This document shows, piece after piece, positions 7,412 through 15,951 of a DNA stretch of 34,719 bases. The first letter of the stretch is position 1, and every line of letters starts with the position of its first letter. The notes below the pieces were generated by a model. It was not told the origin of the DNA and did no database searches. It worked only from the letters and a program-made list of their open reading frames with translations. The stretch comes from Bacillota bacterium (GTDB lineage: Bacteria; Bacillota; Clostridia; Tissierellales; MES13), in NCBI GenBank assembly GCA_009711765.1, contig VEND01000156.1:1-34719 (forward strand). Direction: 5' to 3'. The position numbers and the translations under genes are program-made.

Positions 7412-8587
7412 ATGGAAACTAAAATGACAAGGCCAGTTTGGGCTGAAATAAACCTTGATAATTTAGCAAATAATATTAAGGAAGTTAGACGTATAACTAA
7501 GGAGGGGACATTAGTAACCGCAGTGGTTAAAGCTGATGGTTATGGTCATGGCGCTTTAATGTGTGCTAAAGTATTTTTAGATAATGGAGCAGATAGACTA
7601 GCTGTAGCAACATTATCTGAAGCTATACAATTAAGAGAAAATGGTATAGATGAACATTTACTTATATTAGGATATACACCTATAGAACAAGCAAAAGAAG
7701 TGGTTGATTATGATATTACTCAGACAATATATAAATATGAACAAGGAAAAAAATTATCAGATGAAGCTGTTAAACAAAATAAAGATGTAAAGGTACACAT
7801 AAAAATAGATTCAGGTATGAGCAGATTAGGATTTTTTCCTAATGAAAAAACTATAGATGAAATAGTTAAAATTTCAAAATTACCTAATTTAGAAATTGAA
7901 GGAATATTTACACACTTCGCTAGAGCAGATGAAAAGAATAAAAAAGCAACAAATAAGCAATATGAAAGATTTACTTGGGTAATAGAAAAATTAAATGAAA
8001 TGAAAGTAAACATACCCTTAAAACATGTATCTAATAGTGCTACAATAATTGATATTAATGATTATAACTTAGATATGGTTAGAGCTGGTATTATGATTTA
8101 TGGATTAAAACCTTCTGATGAAGTAATGTATTCAAAGGTAAATTTAAAACCAGCTATGACTTTAAAGGCAAAAATATCCCATATAAAAGAGGTTCCAGAG
8201 AATACAGGAATAAGTTATGGTCATAAATATATAACAGATACTTTAACAAAGGTAGGAACATTACCTATAGGATATGCAGATGGCTATACAAGATTATTAT
8301 CTAATAAAGCTAAAGTTGGAGTAAATGGACAACAAGCACCAATTCTTGGTAATATATGTATGGATCAATGTATGATTGATTTGTCTAATGTTAAAGATGT
8401 TAAAGTTGGAGATGAAGTTATATTATTTGGAGAAGGAAAAAATAATAGTCCCCATACTGACGATATAGCTGAGATTTTAGGAACTATAAATTATGAAATA
8501 GTTTGTATGGTAAGTAAAAGAGTTCCAAGGGTTTATGTAAAAGAAGGTAAGATAATTAATATAAAAGACCATATATTGGAAAGTTAA
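7412..8587 (+). CDS. alr: Alanine racemase
   Basis: A cytoplasmic PLP enzyme that interconverts L- and D-alanine for peptidoglycan synthesis. The 391-residue length is typical. VVKADGYGHGA carries the PLP lysine K40, GISYGHKY carries the second catalytic base Y269, and GNICMDQCMID supplies the conserved substrate-site region near 313-323. A textbook AAGGAGG precedes the ATG at 7412. It lies between the GerS/YdcC-like lipoprotein and the toxin-antitoxin pair, as in Bacillus. In spore-formers a second racemase can serve spores; which role this copy has is not shown by the sequence. Confidence 0.95.
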   Translation: METKMTRPVWAEINLDNLANNIKEVRRITKEGTLVTAVVKADGYGHGALMCAKVFLDNGADRLAVATLSEAIQLRENGIDEHLLILGYTPIEQAKEVVDYDITQTIYKYEQGKKLSDEAVKQNKDVKVHIKIDSGMSRLGFFPNEKTIDEIVKISKLPNLEIEGIFTHFARADEKNKKATNKQYERFTWVIEKLNEMKVNIPLKHVSNSATIIDINDYNLDMVRAGIMIYGLKPSDEVMYSKVNLKPAMTLKAKISHIKEVPENTGISYGHKYITDTLTKVGTLPIGYADGYTRLLSNKAKVGVNGQQAPILGNICMDQCMIDLSNVKDVKVGDEVILFGEGKNNSPHTDDIAEILGTINYEIVCMVSKRVPRVYVKEGKIINIKDHILES

Positions 8588-8619
8588 ATTTTTTTAAAAA
8601 TATACTTTTCTAACAGTCA

Positions 8620-8649
8620 TTGACACTTTAAGAAAAAATAATATATAAT
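8620..8649 (+). promoter_or_regulatory. Strong sigma-A promoter of the toxin-antitoxin pair
   Basis: A consensus TTGACA (8620-8625) and consensus TATAAT (8644-8649) are separated by 18 bases, 85 bases before the antitoxin ATG. A loose 7-bp inverted repeat (AGTATAT 8652-8658 with ATATACT 8675-8681) lies just downstream, at a position suitable for autoregulation. Confidence 0.8.
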
Positions 8650-8733
8650 CAAGTATATACTAGGATATATATGAATATACTATAATATGGTAGCTTTTAT
8701 CATTTTATAGTAAAGAAATCTGGAGGTGCTTTG

Positions 8734-9009
8734 ATGGCCGAAACAAAAAGAATTATGATAAGTTTGCCTGATAATTTACTAGAAGAAATAGATGGAATAG
8801 TGTATATGGAAAAGAAAAATAGAAGCGAATTTATAAGGGAGGCCATGAAACTATACATTAGAGAAAGAAGAAAAGTCCAGATAAGAGAAAAATTAAAATC
8901 AGGATACAAAGAAATGGCTGCTATAAACTCTACTTTAGCTGAGATGGGACTAGAAAAGGATAATAATGAATTGTGCGAATATGAAGCGAAATTGACAGGA
9001 TGTGAATAA
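8734..9009 (+). CDS. Antitoxin of the EndoAI/MazE type (ribbon-helix-helix)
   Basis: This 91-residue DNA-binding antitoxin matches Bacillus EndoAI (NdoAI). The N-terminal ribbon-helix-helix reads [16 protein letters not shown]...[16 protein letters not shown] (about 4-48). The C-terminal tail (about 55-91, acidic, ending YEAKLTGCE) would wrap the toxin. A TTG lies directly before the ATG, but GGAGGTG at 8722-8728 is five bases from the ATG at 8734, which is chosen. The toxin follows two bases after the stop. Autoregulation from its own strong promoter is expected for this family. It sits after alr as in Bacillus. Confidence 0.9.
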   Translation: MAETKRIMISLPDNLLEEIDGIVYMEKKNRSEFIREAMKLYIRERRKVQIREKLKSGYKEMAAINSTLAEMGLEKDNNELCEYEAKLTGCE

Positions 9010-9011
9010 AA

Positions 9012-9362
9012 GTGAAAGTTAAGAGAGGAGACATATTTTATGCGGATTTAAGTCCCGTTATAGGCTCAGAACAAGGAGGTGTAAGACCTGTTTTGGTTAT
9101 ACAAAATGATGTTGGAAATAAATATAGTCCAACTATAATCATTGCAGCTATTACATCGCAGATTAATAAAGCAAAATTACCTACACATATAGAGATAAAA
9201 GCTACTGAGTTTGGTTTACCTAAAGATTCTGTTGTATTATTAGAACAGATTAGAACAATAGATAAAAAAAGGCTAAGAGAAAAGGTAGGACATTTTGACG
9301 AGGATATGATGAAAAGGGTTGATGAATGTTTAAAGATTAGTATGGGACTAATAGATTTTTAA
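9012..9362 (+). CDS. mRNA interferase toxin EndoA/MazF
   Basis: This 116-residue sequence-specific endoribonuclease cleaves single-stranded mRNA when freed from its antitoxin. [19 protein letters not shown] (R5, S19 region), [12 protein letters not shown] and the central [10 protein letters not shown] strand are hallmark MazF/PemK features. The C-terminal helix ends [10 protein letters not shown]. The length equals that of Bacillus EndoA. It starts with GTG two bases after the antitoxin stop, which implies translational coupling; the SD-like bases lie in the antitoxin's 3' end. A strong terminator overlaps its stop codon region. Confidence 0.93.
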   Translation: MKVKRGDIFYADLSPVIGSEQGGVRPVLVIQNDVGNKYSPTIIIAAITSQINKAKLPTHIEIKATEFGLPKDSVVLLEQIRTIDKKRLREKVGHFDEDMMKRVDECLKISMGLIDF

Positions 9363-9390
9363 GAGCATAGATTTTATGCTCTTTTTTTTG
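9361..9390 (+). terminator. Rho-independent terminator after the toxin gene
   Basis: The 9-bp stem AAGAGCATA (9361-9369) pairs with TATGCTCTT (9375-9383), with a T8 tract beginning inside its right arm. It ends the alr/toxin-antitoxin transcript. Confidence 0.9.
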
Positions 9391-9562
9391 TTGTTTTTTA
9401 ATATTGTTAAATAATAAAGGAAAAATAATAATATATTAATAAAAGGGTATAAATACAAGAATTTACAGAAAAATGTATGGTATAAGATATATTAGGACAA
9501 TATTAATATAGGTATTTTATCAATATATATTTTTTAAATTATTCATAGAAAGGTCAGATTGT

Positions 9563-11026
9563 ATGTTTATTTTTAAAAGAAATTTAATCATATTTTTTAT
9601 TTTTTTAATAATTATAACTACTTTTATCTTAAAAATTTCAAATGATAATTTTATAAGTGTTGATAACTTTAGTTTAGAAACTATAGAAAAAAATGAGTAT
9701 AAGTTTAAAATGGCTAAGGAAATTAAGGAAAAATGGAAAGTTAAAAAGAAGGATTTAATAATAGGTTTATTAGAATTAGATAAATATGTTTTAGAAAATG
9801 GGGATATCTATTATATTATACATTATGAACCTATAAAAAATGTTAAAGAAAATTTAAAGATAAATTTATCTTTTAAATTTGATGATTTTAATTATCACTA
9901 CATAGATTACAAAGATAAAATTAATTATAAAGATCCATTATGGATACATAAAGAAAAAGAAAATCCTATGCCTAAAGCATCTGTATTTATAGATAGTAAA
10001 GAAAAATCTTGTTTTTTATCATATACAAATGTATTTAATAATAAAAAAAAGGGTGTTAGGGAGGAAGATATAGATTTATCAACTAGTATAAAAATGAATA
10101 AAGAAAAAATAGTATTAAGTTTACCTAATAAAAATAACACAATAGTAGAGCAATGGGGAATAATATCTAAAGAAAATTTAGTTAATTGGGATAATAAAGA
10201 AATAACAGACTTACTAAAAAGAATGGATTTAAATAGAGTTAGAAAATGGGGATATGATGGTTTATATTATAAGGTGCCAAAAAGTTATTATCCAAGTAAT
10301 TCTAAAAGCTTTTGGAGAAATCCTGCCTTTCATGTGGGTAATAAGTTTTTAGATTATAATGTGAGATTTTTAAAAGATTTTTCAATTATATCTTTATATA
10401 CTGCATTAAATACACAAAATAAAAAGGGTATATGGTTCTCAAGTCCAAGATCAGAGTGGTTATATGATGATTATAATATAGATGGACCATTTTATGATAC
10501 TAGATTTAATACAGATGCGGCACTTTTTTTAATAAGAGGTTTTAGAAAATATAATGATAATTTACTTTTAAAGGGAGCTATTAATTATGGGGATTTCTTC
10601 GTTGAATATGCAAAGACACATAATTTCAAGACTAAAAGTAAAGGTTATTTAGTTTGGGATTATGCTAATAAGGATTTTTCTATAATTCCTAATCATGTTT
10701 CATTAAACCACCTTGTTAATGAAATTAACTTTTTATATGAATTATTTATAGATAGTGATGATGAAAAATATTTAAATATTGCTTTAAAGTTAAAACTCGC
10801 AATTAAAGATACAGCTAAAGATTGGATTAAAGAAAATGGAGATTTACACTATGCACATTTAGTTAATAGAGGTTATGGACTTAAGGATTATAAGCTATTA
10901 ACACTTAAAGATTTACAATATAGCCAAAGCTTATTTAAAAAAGTAGACGGTAAAGTTGATAATGCATTTAATCTGTTAATAGATAATAAAGAGAAATATT
11001 TAAAAGAAAAAAAGATTATAAATTAA
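9563..11026 (+). CDS. Membrane-anchored extracellular protein, possible polysaccharide-acting enzyme
   Basis: I do not recognise this 487-residue protein with confidence. One N-terminal membrane segment (LIIFFIFLIIITTFIL, about 8-24) anchors it, with the rest probably outside. Residues 25-215 are charged and strand-rich. Residues 225-470 are helical and aromatic, with SEWLYDDYNIDGPFYDTRFN, RGFRKYNDNLLLKGAINYG and NHVSLNHLVNEINFLYELF. Paired helices of this type resemble alpha/alpha-barrel folds of uronate epimerases, lyases or glycosidases; this is judged from pattern only. AAAGG precedes the ATG, and the 172-base AT-rich gap upstream holds no clear consensus promoter. It stands 190 bases before the UDP-ManNAc dehydrogenase, so a role in trimming or modifying the polymer made by the next genes is a reasonable guess. 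Confidence 0.55.
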   Translation: MFIFKRNLIIFFIFLIIITTFILKISNDNFISVDNFSLETIEKNEYKFKMAKEIKEKWKVKKKDLIIGLLELDKYVLENGDIYYIIHYEPIKNVKENLKINLSFKFDDFNYHYIDYKDKINYKDPLWIHKEKENPMPKASVFIDSKEKSCFLSYTNVFNNKKKGVREEDIDLSTSIKMNKEKIVLSLPNKNNTIVEQWGIISKENLVNWDNKEITDLLKRMDLNRVRKWGYDGLYYKVPKSYYPSNSKSFWRNPAFHVGNKFLDYNVRFLKDFSIISLYTALNTQNKKGIWFSSPRSEWLYDDYNIDGPFYDTRFNTDAALFLIRGFRKYNDNLLLKGAINYGDFFVEYAKTHNFKTKSKGYLVWDYANKDFSIIPNHVSLNHLVNEINFLYELFIDSDDEKYLNIALKLKLAIKDTAKDWIKENGDLHYAHLVNRGYGLKDYKLLTLKDLQYSQSLFKKVDGKVDNAFNLLIDNKEKYLKEKKIIN

Positions 11027-11117
11027 TGTAATGAAAACTTAATAAAATAATATATAGTAACTTTTAAAAGCCTAATATAGTAACAGTTTTGCTTGATTTT
11101 GGCAACTTTAATATTTA

Positions 11118-11146
11118 TTGATATTTAGGTATCACTGTGGTAAACT
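11118..11146 (+). promoter_or_regulatory. Probable sigma-A promoter of the polysaccharide block
   Basis: TTGATA (11118-11123) and TAAACT (11141-11146) are separated by 17 bases and lie about 70 bases upstream of the UDP-ManNAc dehydrogenase start. The -35 is one base off consensus and the -10 is weak. Confidence 0.5.
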
Positions 11147-11159
11147 TTTATATGTAATT

Positions 11160-11211
11160 GTCCCTTTTATAGGGATTTTAATTTAAGATTAATTTTAATA
11201 TAGGGACGGGG
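11160..11211 (+). promoter_or_regulatory. Leader with alternative pairings around the ribosome site
   Basis: GTCCCT (11160-11165) can pair either with AGGGA (11171-11175), forming a small local hairpin, or with AGGGAC (11202-11207), which is part of the purine-rich ribosome site GGGACGGGG before the ATG at 11217. The two pairings exclude each other, so the leader could switch ribosome access. Confidence 0.3.
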
Positions 11212-11216
11212 ATAAT

Positions 11217-12479
11217 ATGAAAAAAACGATATGTATATCAGGGCTTGGCTACATTGGACTGCCTACAGCAGCAATGTTTGCAACCCATGGACATAAAATT
11301 ATAGGAGTAGATACAAATACAACGGTTGTTAGTGCTTTAAATCAAGGGAAAATTACGATAGAAGAGCCATATTTAGATATTATGGTACAAGCAGCCGTAA
11401 CTAGTGGTAATTTAAAAGCTAAAACATCACCAGCTGAAGCAGATGTTTTTATAATAGCTGTACCAACGCCTATAGAGAAAAATAAAACAGCAGATATGTC
11501 ATGTGTTATATCAGCTGCTGAGGCTATAGTTCCTTATTTAAAGAAAGGAAATGTTGTTATACTTGAATCAACTTCACCTCCAGGAACTGTTGAAGAGTTA
11601 TTAATACCTATTTTAGAAAAGTCAGGTTTAAAAATAGGTGAAGAACTATATGTAGCCTATTCACCAGAAAGAGTTTTACCTGGGAAAATACTAACTGAAT
11701 TAGTTGAAAATAATAGAATTATAGGTGGAGTTAATGAAAAATCATGTAAAGTAGTAAGAGAACTTTATCGTACCTTTGTAAGGGGAGAGATATATCTTAC
11801 AACTCCAACAACAGCTGAAATGACAAAACTTATGGAAAATACCTTTAGAGATGTTAACATAGCTTTGGCAAATGAACTTGCTAAGCTTTCAGAAAGCATG
11901 GGTATAAACGCTTGGGATGTTATAGAATTTGCTAACAAACATCCAAGGGTTAATATACATCAACCAGGACCAGGAGTGGGAGGACACTGTTTAGCTGTTG
12001 ATCCTTGGTTTATAGTAGAAAAACAACCTGATTTAGCTAATATTATAAAATTAAGTAGAAATACCAATGATAGTATGCCAAATCATGTTGTTAAAAGAAT
12101 AAATGAAATATTAAAAGATATAAAGGGAAAGAAAAAGGTAACTATATTAGGTATAACATATAAGCCTAATATCGATGATATGAGAGAAAGTCCAATACTA
12201 GAGATGATAGATATATTAGAAAAAGATGAAGACGTTGAAATAACTGTACATGACCCCTTTGTCCATAACTGTAAATACTTAGAAAAAGACTTATATAAAT
12301 CTATCAGGGATAGCCATTTAGTTGTTTTAGGTGTTAATCATGATGCATTTATTAAAGTAGATTTTAGTAAAATAAAGGACATTATGAAAGAGAGAAATAT
12401 ATTAGATACGAAGGATTTTTGGAATGAAAAGGAAGTAGAAAAAGAAGGTTTAAACTATTATTTATTAGGTAAAAAATAA
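11217..12479 (+). CDS. wecC: UDP-N-acetyl-D-mannosamine dehydrogenase (WecC-type)
   Basis: This NAD-dependent cytoplasmic enzyme oxidises UDP-ManNAc at C6 to UDP-ManNAcA, a uronic-acid precursor of wall or capsular polymers. In 420 residues it has the Rossmann motif GLGYIGLP (10-16 region) and VDTN (31-34), AVPTP (81-85), EMTKLMENTFRDVNIALANE with active-site K204, and GPGVGGHCLAVDPWFI with nucleophile C258. VDPWFI is typical of the ManNAc group rather than UDP-glucose dehydrogenases. Rich GGGACGGGG lies five bases before ATAATATG. The UDP-GlcNAc 2-epimerase (WecB) that would supply its substrate is not in the window. Confidence 0.88.
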   Translation: MKKTICISGLGYIGLPTAAMFATHGHKIIGVDTNTTVVSALNQGKITIEEPYLDIMVQAAVTSGNLKAKTSPAEADVFIIAVPTPIEKNKTADMSCVISAAEAIVPYLKKGNVVILESTSPPGTVEELLIPILEKSGLKIGEELYVAYSPERVLPGKILTELVENNRIIGGVNEKSCKVVRELYRTFVRGEIYLTTPTTAEMTKLMENTFRDVNIALANELAKLSESMGINAWDVIEFANKHPRVNIHQPGPGVGGHCLAVDPWFIVEKQPDLANIIKLSRNTNDSMPNHVVKRINEILKDIKGKKKVTILGITYKPNIDDMRESPILEMIDILEKDEDVEITVHDPFVHNCKYLEKDLYKSIRDSHLVVLGVNHDAFIKVDFSKIKDIMKERNILDTKDFWNEKEVEKEGLNYYLLGKK

Positions 12480-12493
12480 AAAGGATGAAATAT

Positions 12494-13747
12494 ATGAAAA
12501 AAGCATTAATAATAGCTTATCAGTTTCCACCAATGGGTGGATCAGGTGTACAAAGAACTACTAAATTTGTTAAGTATATGAGAAAGTTTAACTATGAACC
12601 TGTGGTATTTACAAGAAAAGTAGAAAACATGAAACTAAAGGATGAAACTCTTTTAAAAGAAATCCCTGAAGATGTGAAAATTGTTAGAACTAAGGCTTAT
12701 GATTTAACTGAATTACCTAAAGGATTTAATTTAATAGGTAAAGCTATTTCAAGAAAAGTTTTAATTCCTGATGGAGAAAGAATTTGGCAAGTATTTAGTA
12801 AAGATGAGGCAGTAAGGATTATAAAAAAGGAGAATATAGATATTTTTTATACAACTTCTTATCCTTATAGTGATCATCTTTTAGGATTATACTTAAAAGA
12901 TAAGTTTCCTAATATACCTTGGGTAGCTGATTTTAGAGATGAATGGACTAATAATCCATATCTTTTAGATAATCCTCATTACAAAATAAGAATGAATATA
13001 GAAAAAGATATGGAAAAGAAAATAATGAAAAATGCAGATTATCTAATTACAAATACACCTATTATGAAGGATAATTTTATAAAGTCATATCCTTTTACAA
13101 AGGACAAGTTTTATGTAATACCCAATGGATTTGATGAATTAGATTTTAATGAATTAGACGAAGAAAGAAAAGATAATGAAAAATTTACAATAACATATAC
13201 TGGTTCCTTTTATGGAAGAAGAAAACCTGATGTGTTTTTTAAAGCATGTAAAGAACTAATTGATGAAGGAAAGATTAGTAAAGATAAAATACAAATAAAG
13301 CTTATAGGTAATTATATCGTCAAAAAACTTAATGAAATGATTGAGAGAAATAATTTAGAAAACATAGTTGATATATTACCTTATATGAAGCATAAAAAAA
13401 GTATTCAAAAGCTTTTAGATTCTGATGCATTACTTTTAATAGTTGGTCCAGGACCTGGGGCAGAGGCCTTTTATACAGGTAAGATTTTTGAATATATGAG
13501 AACTAAAAGAACAATACTTGCATTAGTTCCAGAAAAAGGAGTAGCAGCTGATGTTGTAAGAGAAACTAAGACTGGATATGTTGCTGATAGTAGGGATTTA
13601 ATAAAAATAAAAAAGATTCTTTTAAAAAGCTATAATGAGTGGGTTAATAATACTGACAAATTGCAACCTATAGAAGAAAAGATAAATGAATTTGATAGAG
13701 TAAGATTAACTGAGAGATTAGTAGATATATTTAATAAAGGAATCTAA
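12494..13747 (+). CDS. GT4-family glycosyltransferase
   Basis: This cytoplasmic or membrane-associated retaining glycosyltransferase is predicted to build the polysaccharide repeat unit. It has 417 residues from the chosen start. The N-terminal Rossmann half opens KKALIIAYQFPPMGGSGVQRT, a characteristic GT4 nucleotide-sugar-enzyme opening with a GGSG-x-R loop. The C-terminal half contains KFTITYTGSFYGRRKP, a GPGPGAEAFYTGKIFEYMRTKR donor-site-like region (two stretches) and VRETKTGYVAD. An ATG at 12485 also exists, but AAAAAGG is directly adjacent to it and lies nine bases from the ATG at 12494, which gives the more usual spacing and N-terminus. The sugar specificity is unknown. It follows the dehydrogenase at once, in the same operon. 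Confidence 0.82.
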   Translation: MKKALIIAYQFPPMGGSGVQRTTKFVKYMRKFNYEPVVFTRKVENMKLKDETLLKEIPEDVKIVRTKAYDLTELPKGFNLIGKAISRKVLIPDGERIWQVFSKDEAVRIIKKENIDIFYTTSYPYSDHLLGLYLKDKFPNIPWVADFRDEWTNNPYLLDNPHYKIRMNIEKDMEKKIMKNADYLITNTPIMKDNFIKSYPFTKDKFYVIPNGFDELDFNELDEERKDNEKFTITYTGSFYGRRKPDVFFKACKELIDEGKISKDKIQIKLIGNYIVKKLNEMIERNNLENIVDILPYMKHKKSIQKLLDSDALLLIVGPGPGAEAFYTGKIFEYMRTKRTILALVPEKGVAADVVRETKTGYVADSRDLIKIKKILLKSYNEWVNNTDKLQPIEEKINEFDRVRLTERLVDIFNKGI

Positions 13748-13772
13748 AAAGAATATAAGGAAGGCAGATAAA

Positions 13773-14897
13773 ATGAAGGTATTACACTTAATTACAGGTG
13801 GTGATACAGGCGGAGCTAAAACCCACGTATTAAACCTGTTAAAAGAACTTAATAAAAATATAGATGCCAGACTTCTTTGTATTATGGAAGGTATATTTAC
13901 AAAGGAAGCTAGAGAGATGGGTATAGATGTTACAATTATTCCCCAGAGGAAAAGATACAATATATTTGTAATTAAAGATATGGTTAATATTATAAAAAAG
14001 GAAAATTATGATATTATTCATTGTCACGGAGCAAGGGCAAATTTTTTAGGTATATTTTTAAAATACAGATTAGATATACCTATAGTTACTACTATTCACA
14101 GTGACTATAGGTTAGACTTTGCTGATAATAAATATAAACATCTTTTTTATACCCCGATTAATTCAATAGCTTTAAGGTTTATTTCCTATTATATTGCAGT
14201 AACTAAAAACTTTAAAAAGATGTTAATTGATAGAGGATTTAAAGCTAAAGATATTTTTGAAGTATATAACGGAATATATTTTAATAAAGACATAAAAACA
14301 AAAGATAAAGAAAAGTTTTTAAAAAAATATGGGATAAAATATGATGAAGATATAACTTATATAGGAGATGTATCAAGACTTCATCCTGTAAAGGGGATAG
14401 ATGTTTTCTTAAAGGGAGCAAAGGAAATAGCTAAAAAATATTCTAATGTGAAGTTTTTAATAGCTGGAGAAGGAACTGAGAGAAAACAGTATGAAGAGTT
14501 TATAAAAAAAGAAAATCTTAGTGACGTAGTTTATTTATTAGGACATGTTGATGATATTTATTCATTTTATAAAGCTATAGATATAAATGTATTATCATCT
14601 TATAGTGAAAGTTTTCCCTATGCATTATTAGAAGGAGCAAGACAAAAAAAGCCCACTATAAGTTCTCAAGTTGGTGGTATATCTGAGATGATAATCCATA
14701 AAGAGTGCGGATATTTATTCCAAGCAGGAGACCATAAAGAAATGGTCAAATATATAGAAACTCTTATTAAAGATGAAGATTTAAGAATTAAATTAGGAAA
14801 CAATTTTTATAAAAGAGCTAAAGAAAAGTTTTCTGTTGAAGCTATGGCACAAAAGCATTTAGATATATACGAGATTATCAAAGAGGAGAGATCTTAA
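13773..14897 (+). CDS. GT4-family glycosyltransferase
   Basis: This is a second retaining glycosyltransferase of 374 residues. The N-terminal motif is MKVLHLITGGDTGGAKTHVL, followed by IIHCHGARANFLG and a VEVYNGI-like hinge (EVYNGIYF). The C-terminal GT4 domain includes DVSRLHPVKGIDVFLKGA, FLIAGEGTERKQYEEF and the E-x7-E donor motif E279 to E287 in SESFPYALLEGA. That places it with WaaG/PimA-like enzymes acting on lipid-linked or membrane acceptors. AAGGAAGG precedes the ATG, 25 bases after the previous gene. The DUF4330 gene begins one base after its stop, so translation is probably coupled. Confidence 0.88.
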   Translation: MKVLHLITGGDTGGAKTHVLNLLKELNKNIDARLLCIMEGIFTKEAREMGIDVTIIPQRKRYNIFVIKDMVNIIKKENYDIIHCHGARANFLGIFLKYRLDIPIVTTIHSDYRLDFADNKYKHLFYTPINSIALRFISYYIAVTKNFKKMLIDRGFKAKDIFEVYNGIYFNKDIKTKDKEKFLKKYGIKYDEDITYIGDVSRLHPVKGIDVFLKGAKEIAKKYSNVKFLIAGEGTERKQYEEFIKKENLSDVVYLLGHVDDIYSFYKAIDINVLSSYSESFPYALLEGARQKKPTISSQVGGISEMIIHKECGYLFQAGDHKEMVKYIETLIKDEDLRIKLGNNFYKRAKEKFSVEAMAQKHLDIYEIIKEERS

Positions 14898-14898
14898 A

Positions 14899-15393
14899 AT
14901 GATTGATAAAAAAGGAAAGTTATTTGGTATTATTAACATTATAGATTTAGCTGTTTTACTGTTAATAGTATTAATAGTAGGAGCAGTGGGTTTTAGATTA
15001 TTAGGAACTGAAAAAAATGGAGTAGGAATTGGTAAAAAAACAGAATACAAAGAAGTATATGTACATGTTAAAGCAAGACTAAAGGACGAAGAATTAGCTA
15101 AAGAGTTTAAAAAAGGTGATAAGCTAGTTGAAAAAAATACTTATAATAGTGGTGTTATTGAATCTGTAAGTTATAAAGATGGTGAGTATACAGTAGAAAG
15201 TGAGGATGGAAATTTAAACTTAACAACACATCCTATATGGAAGGATATAGATATAGTTGTAAAACAAAAGGTAGATGTAAGCGGTCCAACTATTAGTCTT
15301 GGAGGACAGGAAATAAGAGTAGGTGGAGATTTCTGGGTGAAAACACAGACTGCTCAAGTACAGGCAAAAATTTTAGCTATAGATATTAAGTAA
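14899..15393 (+). CDS. DUF4330-family membrane-anchored protein
   Basis: This 164-residue protein has a short cytoplasmic start (MIDKKGKLFGIINIID), a single membrane helix (about 16-36, LAVLLLIVLIVGAVGFRLLG) and a beta-rich outer domain (YKEVYVHVKARLKDEELA... to KILAIDIK). The start, helix position and LFGxINIID motif match the DUF4330 family seen in Clostridia and cyanobacteria, whose function is not established. GAGGAGAG lies within the end of the upstream glycosyltransferase. Its position in an envelope-polysaccharide operon suggests an accessory role in polymer assembly or export. Confidence 0.75.
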   Translation: MIDKKGKLFGIINIIDLAVLLLIVLIVGAVGFRLLGTEKNGVGIGKKTEYKEVYVHVKARLKDEELAKEFKKGDKLVEKNTYNSGVIESVSYKDGEYTVESEDGNLNLTTHPIWKDIDIVVKQKVDVSGPTISLGGQEIRVGGDFWVKTQTAQVQAKILAIDIK

Positions 15394-15405
15394 AGGAGGA
15401 TATTT

Positions 15406-15939
15406 ATGTACTGTAAAAATAAATTATTAAAAAACAGTATAATATATAAACTATTCCTCTTTGTAATGAAGGCTTATAATAATAGTAAAACTTCTAAAGT
15501 TATAACTACCATAGAAACGTGGAGTAGAAATAGTTTTATCTATAAAACATTTAATAATTATGCTATGAAAAACTCTAAAGCTAAGTATTCATGTCTTTAT
15601 AAAACTTTGAGTTTTATTGGAAAAAAACTTGACAAAATAGTGGGGACTATTCATAATTTCTTTAAAAATATAATAATAAATAGTTATGTATATTCAGTTA
15701 TAGTAGATTATAAAAAGGAAAAAGAAAATCTATTTCTTTTAATTGGCTTTTTAATAATTTCCTTTAATTTTGGATATCTTATAACATCTTTAATTTCAAA
15801 TACGTTAACAGCAAATAAAAAAATATTTATTTCAATTAGTAATATTATTGGTATACTTAGTGTTTTTAAAGGTAAATATCTAATTGAATTATCTAGAGAA
15901 AGTGTAGTATATAGGATATATAAATATATAATAGATTAA
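15406..15939 (+). CDS. Membrane protein with repeated S-x-h-Y-[KRS] motifs, unknown
   Basis: I do not recognise this 177-residue basic protein. Its first 100 residues carry four short look-alike motifs: NSIIYK (10-15), NSFIYK (42-47), YSCLYK (61-66) and NSYVYS (92-97). A fifth, ESVVYR (165-170), lies at the C-terminus. Two hydrophobic segments (about 108-130 and 138-155) predict a membrane hairpin between the fourth and fifth copies. AAAGGAGG precedes the ATG. It directly precedes the O-antigen-ligase-type gene by 12 bases, so it is likely a partner of that protein. The repeats could be amphipathic membrane-surface segments. Confidence 0.6.
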   Translation: MYCKNKLLKNSIIYKLFLFVMKAYNNSKTSKVITTIETWSRNSFIYKTFNNYAMKNSKAKYSCLYKTLSFIGKKLDKIVGTIHNFFKNIIINSYVYSVIVDYKKEKENLFLLIGFLIISFNFGYLITSLISNTLTANKKIFISISNIIGILSVFKGKYLIELSRESVVYRIYKYIID

Positions 15940-15951
15940 GTTGGTGGTTTT

